Assembly: GCA_964563495.1 (NCBI GenBank)
Contig: CAZLYK010000067.1
Span: 1 to 27,935, forward strand
DNA length: 27,935 nt
Reading direction: 5' to 3'
Source: CAZLYK01 sp964563495
GTDB taxonomy: Bacteria > Acidobacteriota > Blastocatellia > RBC074
The position numbers and the translations under genes were made by a program. Shown piece by piece: positions 15,877 to 23,997 of this stretch. Under the pieces are notes generated by a model. It saw only the letters and a program-made list of their open reading frames with translations, did not search any database and was not told the origin of the DNA. How positions within the stretch are numbered: the stretch's first letter is position 1; the number at the start of each line of letters is the position of its first letter.

Positions 15877-15880
15877 GGAT

Positions 15881-16855
15881 TCAGACCATCCCTTGAACGG
15901 TTTTGACTATGGTTTCGGCCTGCGGCAGCGCGGCTTCTTCCAGATGCCTGGCATAAGGCATGGGGACTTCGGCGCTGCAGACACGCGCGACCGGCGCATC
16001 GAGCTGATCGAAGGCGTGCTCCATGATCTGAGCGCTGATTTCAGCGGCCAGGCTGCCGGTCCGCCACGCCTCATCGATGATCACGGCGCGATGAGTCCTG
16101 CTCACTGAAGCGATGATCGACACCGTATCGAGCGGCCTCAGAACACGCAGGTCGAGTACTTCGGCTTCGATGCCGCCCGCGGCTAGAAGATCCGCGGCCA
16201 TCATGGCCTTGCCGAGCGAGCCGCCATATGTGATCAGCGAAACGTCGCGCCCGCTCCTGCAAATCATCGAGTGTGCGATATCGGCCGGTCCGGCGCTCTC
16301 ATCGATCTCTCCCTCCATCGGGTAGAGCGTCGCGTGTTCGAAGATGAAGACCGGATCGGGTTCGCGCACCGCGGCCAGCAGCATGCGGTAAGCATCCGGC
16401 ACGGTCGCCGGCGTGAGGACTTTGATCCCCGGCACGTGCGCGTACCAGCCCTCCCAGCTGTGAGAATGCTGCGCTGCGAGCTGGCGCCCGCCGCCCGTCG
16501 CCATGCGCACAACCAGCGGAATGCTGAACTGACCGCCGGACATATGCCTGATCGTGGCTGCGTTATTGACAATCTGATCGAGCGCCAGCAGGCTGAAATT
16601 GATCGTCATAACTTCTACGATCGGGCGCATCCCGCCGAGTGCCGCTCCGATGCCCGCTCCGACGAAAGCCGATTCGGAAAGTGGCGTATCGCGTACACGA
16701 TCCGGACCGAACTCTTCGCGCAGCCCGCGACTGACCGCAAAGGCGCCGCCGTAACGATCGACGTCCTCCCCCATGAGAAAAACCCGCGCATCGCTCTCCA
16801 ATGCCTGGCGCAATGCGGCACGGATGGCTTCACGATATGTCAGCTTGGTCGGCAT
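15881..16855 (-). CDS. Pyruvate dehydrogenase E1 beta subunit
   Basis: The 324-residue protein is the beta subunit of the two-subunit thiamine-diphosphate E1 component (pyruvate, acetoin or branched-chain type). Typical segments are FLMGEDVDRYGGAFAVSRGL with the Glu that activates the cofactor, RVRDTPLSESAFVGAGIGAA, RMATGGGRQLAAQHSHSWEG, and the C-terminal transketolase-C segment DLRVLRPLDTVSI. The length is normal. It lies 29 bases below E1alpha, with the remnant of a palindromic element in the gap, and four bases above E2. No clear Shine-Dalgarno is visible before the ATG. The context with acetyl-CoA synthetase favours pyruvate as substrate, but acetoin cannot be excluded. Confidence 0.92.
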   Translation of the reverse strand: MPTKLTYREAIRAALRQALESDARVFLMGEDVDRYGGAFAVSRGLREEFGPDRVRDTPLSESAFVGAGIGAALGGMRPIVEVMTINFSLLALDQIVNNAATIRHMSGGQFSIPLVVRMATGGGRQLAAQHSHSWEGWYAHVPGIKVLTPATVPDAYRMLLAAVREPDPVFIFEHATLYPMEGEIDESAGPADIAHSMICRSGRDVSLITYGGSLGKAMMAADLLAAGGIEAEVLDLRVLRPLDTVSIIASVSRTHRAVIIDEAWRTGSLAAEISAQIMEHAFDQLDAPVARVCSAEVPMPYARHLEEAALPQAETIVKTVQGMV

Positions 16856-16868
16856 AAAATCCGAGAAT

Positions 16869-16921
16869 CAGACGGGATTCTTGTTCAATCGTGCAAAAAC
16901 CCTGTCAATCCTGTCTCTTCG
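16869..16921. repeat. Dispersed palindromic element, copy 6 (shortened)
   Basis: The right arm (TTGTTCAATCGTGC onward, ending GTCAATCCTGTCTCTTC) is clear, while the left arm is reduced to AGACGGGATT. It lies between E1alpha and E1beta. On the minus strand it encodes the final residues and the TGA stop of E1alpha. It appears to be a decayed copy. Confidence 0.75.
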
Positions 16922-17904
16922 GTATAAACGTCTTTAGTCAAATCCTCGACCGGCTCCCACTGACCGGCCTCGGCAAAAGCGATCGCCTGATCGACCTCAT
17001 CGGCTACGGCTTTTTCGATGCGCTCCAGCTCATCCTCGGGCAAGCTCCCCTCCTCGTGCAGCCTCGCTTCGAAGATTCTGATCGGATCGCGCTGCTTCCA
17101 CAATTCGATCTCCTCCTTGGACCGGTAGAGATCGGGATCGGCCATCGAATGCGCGCGATAACGATAAGTACGTAGTTCGAGCAGAAACGGCCCACCGCCG
17201 CTGCGCACCGCCTCGGCGGCTTTGGCCGTCGCGACCTCAACCGCCAGGATATCCATGCCATCGGCGACCGCCGATGGCATGCCGTATCCTTCGGCTTTCT
17301 TTGAAATGTCGGTTTGCGATTGGTGACGTGAAAGAGCCGTGCCCATGGCGTATAAATTGTTCTCGCAGATGAAGAGCACCGGCAGCTTCCACAGTGCAGC
17401 GAGATTGAGCGATTCGTGGAACTCGCCCTCGGCCACAGCGCCGTCGCCGAAGAAGCACGCGGTCACGCGTTGAAGATTCCGCAACCTGTCGGCCAGCGCC
17501 AGCCCGACCGCAATCGGCATTCCGCCGCCGACGATCGCATAACCGCCGTAAAACCTCCGCGAGGCATCGAAGAAGTGCATCGAGCCGCCGTGCCCCTTGC
17601 TGCAGCCGTTGGCTTTGCCGTAGAGCTCGGCCATGAGCGACCTCATCGGCATCCCGCGCGCCAGCGCGTGACCATGCTCACGATAGGTCGAAACGATCGC
17701 ATCATCGGGCGTGAAGACAGGGACGGCGCCGGCAGCGACGGCCTCCTCACCGATGTATAAATGGAGAAATCCACGAATCTTGCCGAGGCTGTAAAGTTCC
17801 GCTGACTTTTCTTCAAAGCGACGAATCCGGATCATCTCGCGCAGCAAACCCGTTGCGTGGGCGCTTTCGATCTTCGTTTTTTCGCTGGGCACAGAGGTCT
17901 CCAT
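16885..17904 (-). CDS. Pyruvate dehydrogenase E1 alpha subunit
   Basis: The 339-residue protein is the alpha subunit of the thiamine-diphosphate E1. The cofactor-binding motif GDGAVAEGEFHESLN...ENN (about residues 152-182) is intact. The phosphorylation-loop-type segment RYRAHSMADPDLYR and the substrate-region REHGHALARG are also present. GAGGAG lies six bases before the ATG. It decarboxylates the oxoacid and passes the acyl group to E2 lipoate. The core ends with the usual DVYTEE; the last ten residues (ETGLTGFLHD, including the shared Glu) and the stop are translated from a palindromic element remnant. It starts 17 bases below acetyl-CoA synthetase, so both acetyl-CoA routes lie in one operon. 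Confidence 0.92.
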   Translation of the reverse strand: METSVPSEKTKIESAHATGLLREMIRIRRFEEKSAELYSLGKIRGFLHLYIGEEAVAAGAVPVFTPDDAIVSTYREHGHALARGMPMRSLMAELYGKANGCSKGHGGSMHFFDASRRFYGGYAIVGGGMPIAVGLALADRLRNLQRVTACFFGDGAVAEGEFHESLNLAALWKLPVLFICENNLYAMGTALSRHQSQTDISKKAEGYGMPSAVADGMDILAVEVATAKAAEAVRSGGGPFLLELRTYRYRAHSMADPDLYRSKEEIELWKQRDPIRIFEARLHEEGSLPEDELERIEKAVADEVDQAIAFAEAGQWEPVEDLTKDVYTEETGLTGFLHD

Positions 17905-17921
17905 TCAACTCTCCTCTACAA

Positions 17922-19682
17922 TTACTCCTCAAGCGTCGAGGTATCGCCAAGCGGGAGCCCCAGCTCCTGTGCCTTAAGCAGACGGCGCATGATCTTGCCG
18001 CTTCGGGTGCGAGGCAGCTTCGGGCGAAACTCTATCTCTTTGGGGGCGACAACCGCGCCAAGCCTGGACCTGGCGAACCCCAGCAATTCCCGCTTCAGAT
18101 CCTCAGTCGGCTCATACCCATCCTTGAGCGAGACGAAAGCCTTGACGATCTCCATGGCTACGGGATCGGGTTTTCCAATCACTCCCGCCTCGGCCACAGC
18201 CTGGTGCTCCAGGAGTATGCTCTCAACCTCGAATGGACCGATCAGATGGCCCGAAGTCTTGATCACATCGTCCTTGCGTCCGACAAACCAGTAATAGCCG
18301 TCTTTGTCCCTTCTGGCCAGGTCGCCGGTCAGATACCAGCCATCGGCGAAGCATTTGCGGTAGCGCTCAGACTCGCTCCAGTAACCGCGAAACATAGAGG
18401 GCCAGCCGGGACGCAGCGCCAGCTCGCCCTGGACATCGGCTTCGTGGATAGGCCCGAGACGACCATCCTCTTTTTTGTGAACGATCGCCGCCTCGATGCC
18501 GGGCAGCGGCCGCCCCATGGAGCCGGGGCGGATCTCCATCGACGCGTAATTGGCGATCATGATCCCGCCCGTCTCGGTCTGCCACCAGTTGTCGTGAAAC
18601 GGCAATCCGAAGGCCTTTTGGCCCCAGACGACTGCCTCGGGATTCAAGGGCTCTCCGACGCTGGCGAGAAAGCGGAGAGACCTGAGGTCATATTTCCGGA
18701 CGATCTCAACACCCGCTTTCATCATCATGCGAATAGCCGTCGGCGCCGTGTACCAGACCGTTACTTTTTGATCCTGGAGGATGCGATACCAGCGCTCGGC
18801 GTCGAAATCAGCCTCATCGATAATACTCGTCACTCCATTGGTCAGCGGTGCGATGATCCCGTATGAGGTTCCGGTCACCCAGCCTGGATCGGCCGTACAC
18901 CAGAAGATATCATCGGGATGCAGATCGAGAGCCAGTTTGCCGGTCATGTGATGTGCAACCACTGCGTCGTGAACGTGGACTGCGCCCTTCGGCATACCAG
19001 TCGTTCCACTGGTGAAATGCAGCAGTGCCGGATCTTCGGGATCGGTCGGCTCGATGGTAAAGCGATCGTCGGCCGCTTCGATCAGCTCGTGAAAATCGAG
19101 AGTCTCGGGGATCGCGGTCCTGCGCCCTCCTTCGCCCACGATCAGGACATATTTGAGTGAGGGAACCGCGGCTCGTATCGCCGCCACTTTCCGCTGGTAG
19201 AGAGCTTCAGTCGTCACCATGACTCTGGCCTCACCGATCGTCAGCCGGGATTTGATCGGCTCGGGGCCGAAAGCGGAGAAGAGCGGCGAGAAGACACTGC
19301 GATTTTTCAGCGTCCCGAGCGCCGTCAGGTACAGCTCCGGGATGCGCCCGGCAAGGACAAAGACGCGATCACCCTTGGCTATGCCGAGGCTTTGCAGAAC
19401 ATTGGCAAACCGGTTGGTCAATCGATAAAGATCCTGGTAATTGTAATCCCGGATCTCTCCGTTCCTGCCTAGCCATCTCATGGCCAGATGGTCTTTTCGG
19501 GAACCCGCCGCGTGACGATCGATCGATTCGTAAGCGATATTGATTCCTCGCCCGCCGGGCAACCCTTCCAGTTCTCGCCGCGCCTCTCCCCAGGAGAACG
19601 AAGCGCAGGTTTGTTCATAATCGAGCAGATTTGGCACCACCGCTCGATTATCTGTAGACTTGATGATCGGTTCCCAGCTCAT
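17922..19682 (-). CDS. acsA: Acetyl-CoA synthetase (AMP-forming)
   Basis: The 586-residue protein is an acyl-adenylate-forming enzyme closest in length and motifs to Bacillus-type AcsA. It activates acetate to acetyl-CoA with ATP. Motifs are HFTSGTTGMPKGAVHVHD (P-loop-like, about 222-239), WWQTETGGIM, the hinge YWFVGRKDDVIKTSGHLIGP, and the C-terminal PRTRSGKIMRR, whose Lys (about 563) is catalytic and the usual target of regulatory acetylation. The ATG at 19682 begins eight bases after the stop of the upstream USP gene and has no strong Shine-Dalgarno, so coupling is likely; the longer frame overlaps the USP gene. With the PDH genes below, it makes the operon a dedicated acetyl-CoA supply unit. 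A propionyl-CoA ligase role cannot be excluded from sequence alone. Confidence 0.9.
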   Translation of the reverse strand: MSWEPIIKSTDNRAVVPNLLDYEQTCASFSWGEARRELEGLPGGRGINIAYESIDRHAAGSRKDHLAMRWLGRNGEIRDYNYQDLYRLTNRFANVLQSLGIAKGDRVFVLAGRIPELYLTALGTLKNRSVFSPLFSAFGPEPIKSRLTIGEARVMVTTEALYQRKVAAIRAAVPSLKYVLIVGEGGRRTAIPETLDFHELIEAADDRFTIEPTDPEDPALLHFTSGTTGMPKGAVHVHDAVVAHHMTGKLALDLHPDDIFWCTADPGWVTGTSYGIIAPLTNGVTSIIDEADFDAERWYRILQDQKVTVWYTAPTAIRMMMKAGVEIVRKYDLRSLRFLASVGEPLNPEAVVWGQKAFGLPFHDNWWQTETGGIMIANYASMEIRPGSMGRPLPGIEAAIVHKKEDGRLGPIHEADVQGELALRPGWPSMFRGYWSESERYRKCFADGWYLTGDLARRDKDGYYWFVGRKDDVIKTSGHLIGPFEVESILLEHQAVAEAGVIGKPDPVAMEIVKAFVSLKDGYEPTEDLKRELLGFARSRLGAVVAPKEIEFRPKLPRTRSGKIMRRLLKAQELGLPLGDTSTLEE

Positions 19683-19689
19683 GTTTGAT

Positions 19690-20610
19690 CTATTCAATAA
19701 ACTTGGCGACGAAGACCGAGCAGGGCGCGTCACGCGCCACTTTGGTTGAAACGCTGCCCAGCAGGTTATGTTTGAAATCCGTCTGGCTGGTCGCGCCGAG
19801 CACGATCAGGTCGTATTCACCCGATTCGGATTCGCTCAGAATCTCCAGCGCCGGGTCGCCGTCTTTGATCAGGGTGTTGGCCGACAGGCCAAGACGTTCA
19901 AGCTGAGTGCGCGCATCCTCAATGGCCCATCTCGCCTCGCTCTGTAATTCCAGATCCCACCCGGCCTGATCGGCCGTTCGCTCGATCGCCATCTCCGGGT
20001 AATCAAACCACTCCCGGTCGAGTCCCAGATGAATCCAGGGAGTTTCCACCACGTGGATCAGCGTGATCTCTGTCGATTCAGTCTGTAAACACGCAGCCAT
20101 CTGAGTCAAAGCGTATTCCGAGGCCAACGACCCATCGACCGCCGCTAATATCCTGAAATTCTTCTCCGGCGCCATGTCGCGACCGAGCAGAACCGCGCTC
20201 GGAGCGGACGCGACAATCCGGGTCGCCACCGGGCCGAGCCCCGGTTTGCTGCGCTCGTACTTATCGTGCGCCCCGATCACCGTCACATCATATGACGCGG
20301 CCATCTGCACAATCACAGCCGCCGGCGATCCGATCGCCGTTTTAATCTCCGCATCGATCCCCTCGGTGGCCATTTGAGACTGCGCGTGAATGAGCATCTT
20401 ACGCGCTTCAAGCTCGATCTTGTGCCGATAGGTCTCGATCATCTTCGCCCGCTTTTGATCGTTAGTTACGCGCTTGGACTTTGGCGGCAGAAACTCCGGC
20501 GCAACACAGAGCAAATCAAATTGATTATCACCCTTGCGCAACAGACGGCTCGCCGTGCGCAGAGCGGTTATCGACTGTTCCGATCCATCTGTTGCCATCA
20601 AAATTTTCAT
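19690..20610 (-). CDS. Universal stress protein with two UspA domains
   Basis: The 306-residue cytoplasmic protein consists of two UspA domains, about 1-145 (MKILMATDGSEQSI) and 152-306 (FRILAAVDGSLASEYAL). The nucleotide-binding loop G-x2-G-x9-G-S/T is degenerate in the first domain (VIGAHDKYERSKPGLG). It is partly kept in the second (VLGATSQTDFKHNLLGSVS), so ATP binding, if any, is probably by the C-terminal half. A strong GAGGAGG precedes the ATG. Such tandem proteins accumulate in starvation, oxygen limitation or energy stress. It lies between groEL and acsA, supporting a stress role for the whole operon. Confidence 0.9.
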   Translation of the reverse strand: MKILMATDGSEQSITALRTASRLLRKGDNQFDLLCVAPEFLPPKSKRVTNDQKRAKMIETYRHKIELEARKMLIHAQSQMATEGIDAEIKTAIGSPAAVIVQMAASYDVTVIGAHDKYERSKPGLGPVATRIVASAPSAVLLGRDMAPEKNFRILAAVDGSLASEYALTQMAACLQTESTEITLIHVVETPWIHLGLDREWFDYPEMAIERTADQAGWDLELQSEARWAIEDARTQLERLGLSANTLIKDGDPALEILSESESGEYDLIVLGATSQTDFKHNLLGSVSTKVARDAPCSVFVAKFIE

Positions 20611-20642
20611 AAAAATACCTCCTCGGATCGAATATGCCCCGG

Positions 20643-20689
20643 AGGGGTAGGCATTGTGCCTGCCCCTACAGGCCGGCCTCGATGCCGGC
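20643..20689. repeat. Second palindrome family, copy 2, overlapping the end of groEL
   Basis: AGGGGTAGGCA (20643-20653) and TGCCTGCCCCT (20657-20667) form an 11-bp stem with one wobble and a three-base loop. GCCGGC at 20672 and 20684 form a second small stem inside the last codons of groEL. The groEL stop codon lies between them. Compare 9096-9147. Confidence 0.65.
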
Positions 20690-22288
20690 TGGGCTCTTCG
20701 CCTGCTTCTCCGGGATTTCGGTCATTGTCGCTTCCGTCAACAACAAGACGCTCGCGACGGAGACGGCGTTTTCAAGCGCGATCCTGACGACTTTGGTGGG
20801 GTCGATGATACCGGCTTCGACCAGATCGACATACTCCCCGCGGGCGGCGTCGAAGCCGTAGTTGCCGGTCGCGTTGCGCATGGTGTTGACGACTACGCCG
20901 CCATCGACCGAAGAGTTTTCGGCGATCTGGCGGGCCGGGGCCTCGAGCGCGCGCTTGAGGATCAACATGCCTGTCCGCTCGTCTCCCTCACACTTATCCG
21001 ATTCTTTGACCACTGCATCGATCGCGCGCAAGAGTGCGAGCCCACCCCCCGGAACGATGCCCTCGGCCATGGCCGCCTTGGTTGCGCTGATCGCGTCATC
21101 GAAAGCCTCTTTGCGATTTTTCATCTCGGATTCCGAGGGAGCGCCGACGCGGATCACGGCGACACCTCCGGCCAGTTTAGCCAATCGCTCCTGCAGCTTC
21201 TCGCGATCGTAATCCGAAGTCGATTCTTCAATCTGCTTTCGCAGTTCTTTGCAACGCCCTTCAATCGCCTCGGTTGAGCCGGCGCCGCCGATGATCGTGG
21301 TAGCGTCTTTATCAACCACAACTCGTTTGGCTCTCCCCAGATCGCCGAGCGAGACTTTTTCGAGCTTCAGTCCGAGCTCTTCGGCGACTACTTGCCCGCC
21401 AGTCAGAATCCCTATGTCCTGCAGAATGGCCTTGCGGCGGTCGCCGAATCCCGGAGCTTTGACCGCTATGCAGGAGAGGACCCCGCGAATTTTGTTGACC
21501 ACGAGCGTCGCCAGCGCCTCGCCCTCGACCTCTTCAGCGATGATCAGGAGCGACTGCGAGGCTTTGGCGATCTGCTCGAGGAGCGGGATCAGGTCGTCCA
21601 TCCTGGCAATCTTCTTCTCTGAAATCAGGATCAGGGGCTCGTCGAGCACTGCCTCCATCTTTTCGGCGTTGGTCATGAAGTAAGGTGAGATATAACCGCG
21701 GTCGAACTGCATGCCTTCGACCACTTCGAGCGTGGTTTCCGTCGTTTTGGCTTCCTCGACCGAGATCGCCCCTTCGGCTCCGACCTTCTCCATGGCGTTG
21801 GCGACCATTTCGCCGATCTCGGGATCGTTGTGCGCCGAAATTGTCGCCACCTGGACTTTCTCCTTTTGGCTCAAAACCGGGCGGGAGATGTCCCGAAGCG
21901 AATTGACTGCTATGCGCAACCCTTGATCCAACCCGCGCTTGAGATCGACGGCGCTGGCGCCGGCAGCGACATTTCGCAGACCTTCGGCATACATGGCGTG
22001 AGCCAGGACCGCCGAGGTAGTGGTTCCGTCGCCGACTATCTCGCCCGTCCTTTCAGCCGCCTGCCGAATCATCTGGGCGCCCAGGTTCTCTTCCGGGTCC
22101 TCCAAACTGATCTCTTTCGCGATAGTCACGCCATCATTACAGACCAGCGGTTTGCCCCACGTCTTTTCGATCAAGACACATTTGGACTTCGGGCCGAGGG
22201 TCACCCTGACAGCATCGGCCAAAGCCGCCGCCCCCTGCAAGATCTTCTCCCTCGCTTCTGAACGAAACAATAAGTGTTTATGGTTCAT
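20666..22288 (-). CDS. groEL: Divergent 60-kDa chaperonin (GroEL paralogue)
   Basis: The 540-residue group I chaperonin keeps the ATPase elements: VTLGPK (31-36), GDGTTT (86-91 with Asp87), the DVEGEALATLVVN-like apical segment, TSDYDREKLQERLAKLAGG, and IIDPTKV near the C-terminus. Differences from the housekeeping form suggest a specialised copy: LGPKSKCVLIEKTWGKPLVCN near 31-51, no groES upstream, and no Gly-Gly-Met tail. Instead it ends SPAGIEAGL, encoded by a palindromic repeat. Loss of the tail can alter folding-cage behaviour in known chaperonins. It starts six bases after the M48 protease stop and its Shine-Dalgarno (AAAGGAG) lies in the protease's last codons, so the two are translationally coupled. 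Confidence 0.93.
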   Translation of the reverse strand: MNHKHLLFRSEAREKILQGAAALADAVRVTLGPKSKCVLIEKTWGKPLVCNDGVTIAKEISLEDPEENLGAQMIRQAAERTGEIVGDGTTTSAVLAHAMYAEGLRNVAAGASAVDLKRGLDQGLRIAVNSLRDISRPVLSQKEKVQVATISAHNDPEIGEMVANAMEKVGAEGAISVEEAKTTETTLEVVEGMQFDRGYISPYFMTNAEKMEAVLDEPLILISEKKIARMDDLIPLLEQIAKASQSLLIIAEEVEGEALATLVVNKIRGVLSCIAVKAPGFGDRRKAILQDIGILTGGQVVAEELGLKLEKVSLGDLGRAKRVVVDKDATTIIGGAGSTEAIEGRCKELRKQIEESTSDYDREKLQERLAKLAGGVAVIRVGAPSESEMKNRKEAFDDAISATKAAMAEGIVPGGGLALLRAIDAVVKESDKCEGDERTGMLILKRALEAPARQIAENSSVDGGVVVNTMRNATGNYGFDAARGEYVDLVEAGIIDPTKVVRIALENAVSVASVLLLTEATMTEIPEKQAKSPAGIEAGL

Positions 22289-22294
22289 TTCGAT

Positions 22295-23740
22295 CTACTC
22301 CTTTCCGATCCCCTGGGGCACTTTGGCAAGCGGAGTCTTGACCGGCTCGTCATCACATTGAGGGATCCGGCGCAAAGTCGGCCGTTTTTTCCCCGGACTC
22401 TCGCTCTCCTGCTTCAACTTCTTGAGCAACGCTTTGGCTTTCTGGAAAGCCGTCGAATCGACCTGCAGATCCTGCTTTCGCGGCAGATATTCAATCTCGC
22501 TGAAAGTACTCATGATCCGGTCAAAATACGGCGGATGAGTGCGAAAGAAGCTGGCGGACTTGAGATAGCCCTTCTCGCTCGCCATCTTGTCGAAAAATGT
22601 AATAAAGCCCTTTGGGTCATAGCCGGCGCGCCATGCATATTGGACGCCGAGTTGATCGGCCTCCGCCTCGTATTCACGGCTCACCCCGAGCAGCGCCAGA
22701 TCGAGCACCAGACCCAGGCCGAAAAATCCGTATTGCAACGCATAATAGAGGCCGACACTGACCACGCCGCCCGTGAAGATCATGGCCGCGACCTGGGCCA
22801 CCTGATAAATAATGCCGGCGATTGTCGCGCGCTTCATCAGTCGCGCACTGTGGCGAGCCGTGACGTGCGACAATTCGTGCGCCATAACTCCGACCAACTC
22901 CGATTCATTATCGGCCTTCTCGACCAACCCGGTGTTGATGAAGAGAAACCCACCCGGCAAAGCAAAGGCGTTGATCTCCTCGCTTTCGAGCAGGACGGCC
23001 TTGACCGGGATTTTAAGATCGGAATTGACGGCGATATGATCGGCCAGTTGATGAATATATGCGTTGAGCTCCTTGTCCTCGACCTCGGGAGGGAAGAATC
23101 CATAACCCTTCAGCTGTGTGATTGCATCTTGACCCACCTTGACGTCTTTCTCCTGGCCTTCTCCGACTACCCGAATGCCTATATCCTCGACATCACCATG
23201 CCTTCGCGCTCGCGCCCGGCCCGAAGCGATCGTCTGCTCGATCTCCTGTTCCTTAGCGGGCCATTGCTCAATCAGATCCAGCTTCGCCTTTTTGTTGTCA
23301 AAAACCAGACCCAGACCGTGCTCGCGCGACGTCCGTTTTTCAATCATCTCGCGTTCCAGTTTGTAGACCTGGCATTGCAGGCGACGACGCTCCTCTGCCA
23401 TCTCGGTCGTATCTCTGGACGCCCGCTTGTTTAATTCATTAAGTTGTTTGCGCGCGACTTCGACCTGCCCCTTCAACCCCTTCTCTTCCTGCTCCAACCG
23501 CCGCTTCTCCGTCTCCTTTTGTCGATCCAATTGCTGCTTGAACGATTCAATCTCAGCCGCTGAAAGCCTCAAATTCGGCGATAACTCCAGCAACTCCAGG
23601 TAATGCTTTTCGACCAGTTGGGTAAGTGTAAGCTGCCCTCCCGGTTGATCCTTGACTTGCGCGGATACGCCCGGAATACCGGCTCTCAACAAAGCAATCG
23701 TCAAAAACCCAATCACAAATTTGTTAACAAATTGCTTCAT
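22295..23740 (-). CDS. M48-family metalloprotease with N-terminal coiled coil
   Basis: The 481-residue secreted protein has a signal peptide (1-27), a long charged coiled coil (about 60-175, rich in Lys, Glu, Arg and Gln) and an M48 peptidase domain. The zinc motif is MAHELSH (His288, Glu289, His292), with the third ligand in SREYEAEAD (about 354-362). A hydrophobic stretch (about 306-352) may touch the membrane. The architecture recalls BepA/YfgC-like periplasmic proteases that handle outer-membrane proteins, but no TPR tail is present; the C-terminus is Lys-rich and ends in FQKAKALLKKL, then a disordered tail. AGGAG precedes the ATG. It heads the operon with groEL, USP, acs and PDH below a sigma-54-type promoter, an unusual pairing of an exported protease with a cytoplasmic chaperonin. 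Confidence 0.85.
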   Translation of the reverse strand: MKQFVNKFVIGFLTIALLRAGIPGVSAQVKDQPGGQLTLTQLVEKHYLELLELSPNLRLSAAEIESFKQQLDRQKETEKRRLEQEEKGLKGQVEVARKQLNELNKRASRDTTEMAEERRRLQCQVYKLEREMIEKRTSREHGLGLVFDNKKAKLDLIEQWPAKEQEIEQTIASGRARARRHGDVEDIGIRVVGEGQEKDVKVGQDAITQLKGYGFFPPEVEDKELNAYIHQLADHIAVNSDLKIPVKAVLLESEEINAFALPGGFLFINTGLVEKADNESELVGVMAHELSHVTARHSARLMKRATIAGIIYQVAQVAAMIFTGGVVSVGLYYALQYGFFGLGLVLDLALLGVSREYEAEADQLGVQYAWRAGYDPKGFITFFDKMASEKGYLKSASFFRTHPPYFDRIMSTFSEIEYLPRKQDLQVDSTAFQKAKALLKKLKQESESPGKKRPTLRRIPQCDDEPVKTPLAKVPQGIGKE

Positions 23741-23766
23741 AATTCACTACTCCTGTTCTTTATCAC

Positions 23767-23782
23767 TGCAACTATCAGACCA
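23767..23782 (-). promoter_or_regulatory. Sigma-54-type promoter of the M48-groEL-USP-acs-PDH operon
   Basis: On the minus strand the site reads TGGTCTGATAGTTGCA. GG and GC are 10 bases apart, the TGG start and the TTGCA -12 box are perfect, and the CAC part of the -24 box is TCT. The predicted RNA start is about 15-20 bases before the ATG at 23740, leaving room for the AGGAG ribosome-binding site. Confidence 0.65.
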
Positions 23783-23840
23783 TTTGTAACTGAAGGTAGC
23801 AGAAGGCATTAGACATTTCCGGCGGGGCTTGGCCGCGTGA

Positions 23841-23887
23841 TTTCGCGCATTCGTGAATACTCAAGTGGGGAACTTTGCGCTGAGTAT
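23841..23887 (-). promoter_or_regulatory. Candidate enhancer-binding-protein site upstream of the M48 operon
   Basis: On the minus strand GCGCAAAGTTCCCCAC (23865-23880) is followed by TGCGCGAAA (23841-23849), with half-site starts 32 bases apart. The first part is also enclosed by a 7-bp inverted repeat (ATACTCA 23857-23863, TGAGTAT 23881-23887). It lies about 60-115 bases upstream of the sigma-54-type promoter. Confidence 0.55.
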
Positions 23888-23891
23888 CAAG

Positions 23892-23997
23892 AAAATAGAC
23901 AGGATTGGCGGGATTTGACCGGATTAAACAGGATTATTTTATGCTTCATCTTTGGTCCTGTTTAATCCGGTCAAATCCCGTCAATCCTGTCTATTTT
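23892..23997. repeat. Dispersed palindromic element, copy 7, overlapping the 3' end of fdhA
   Basis: AAAATAGACAGGATTGGCGG onward (left) and its near-perfect complement ending GTCTATTTT pair along about 44 bases with one G-T mismatch. Box GG dinucleotides fall at 23902, 23911, 23921 and 23931 (spacings 9, 10, 10). The right arm supplies the last residues and TGA stop of formate dehydrogenase. The element separates fdhA from the M48 operon's enhancer and could insulate the two units. Confidence 0.93.

Noticed and set aside
17853..18866. 337-codon plus-strand open frame
   Set aside because: It is a shadow of acetyl-CoA synthetase caused by GC-biased codon use.
22274..23434. 386-codon plus-strand open frame
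   Set aside because: It is antisense to the M48 protease gene, which has recognisable motifs and a good ribosome-binding site. The frame has no domain-like features.
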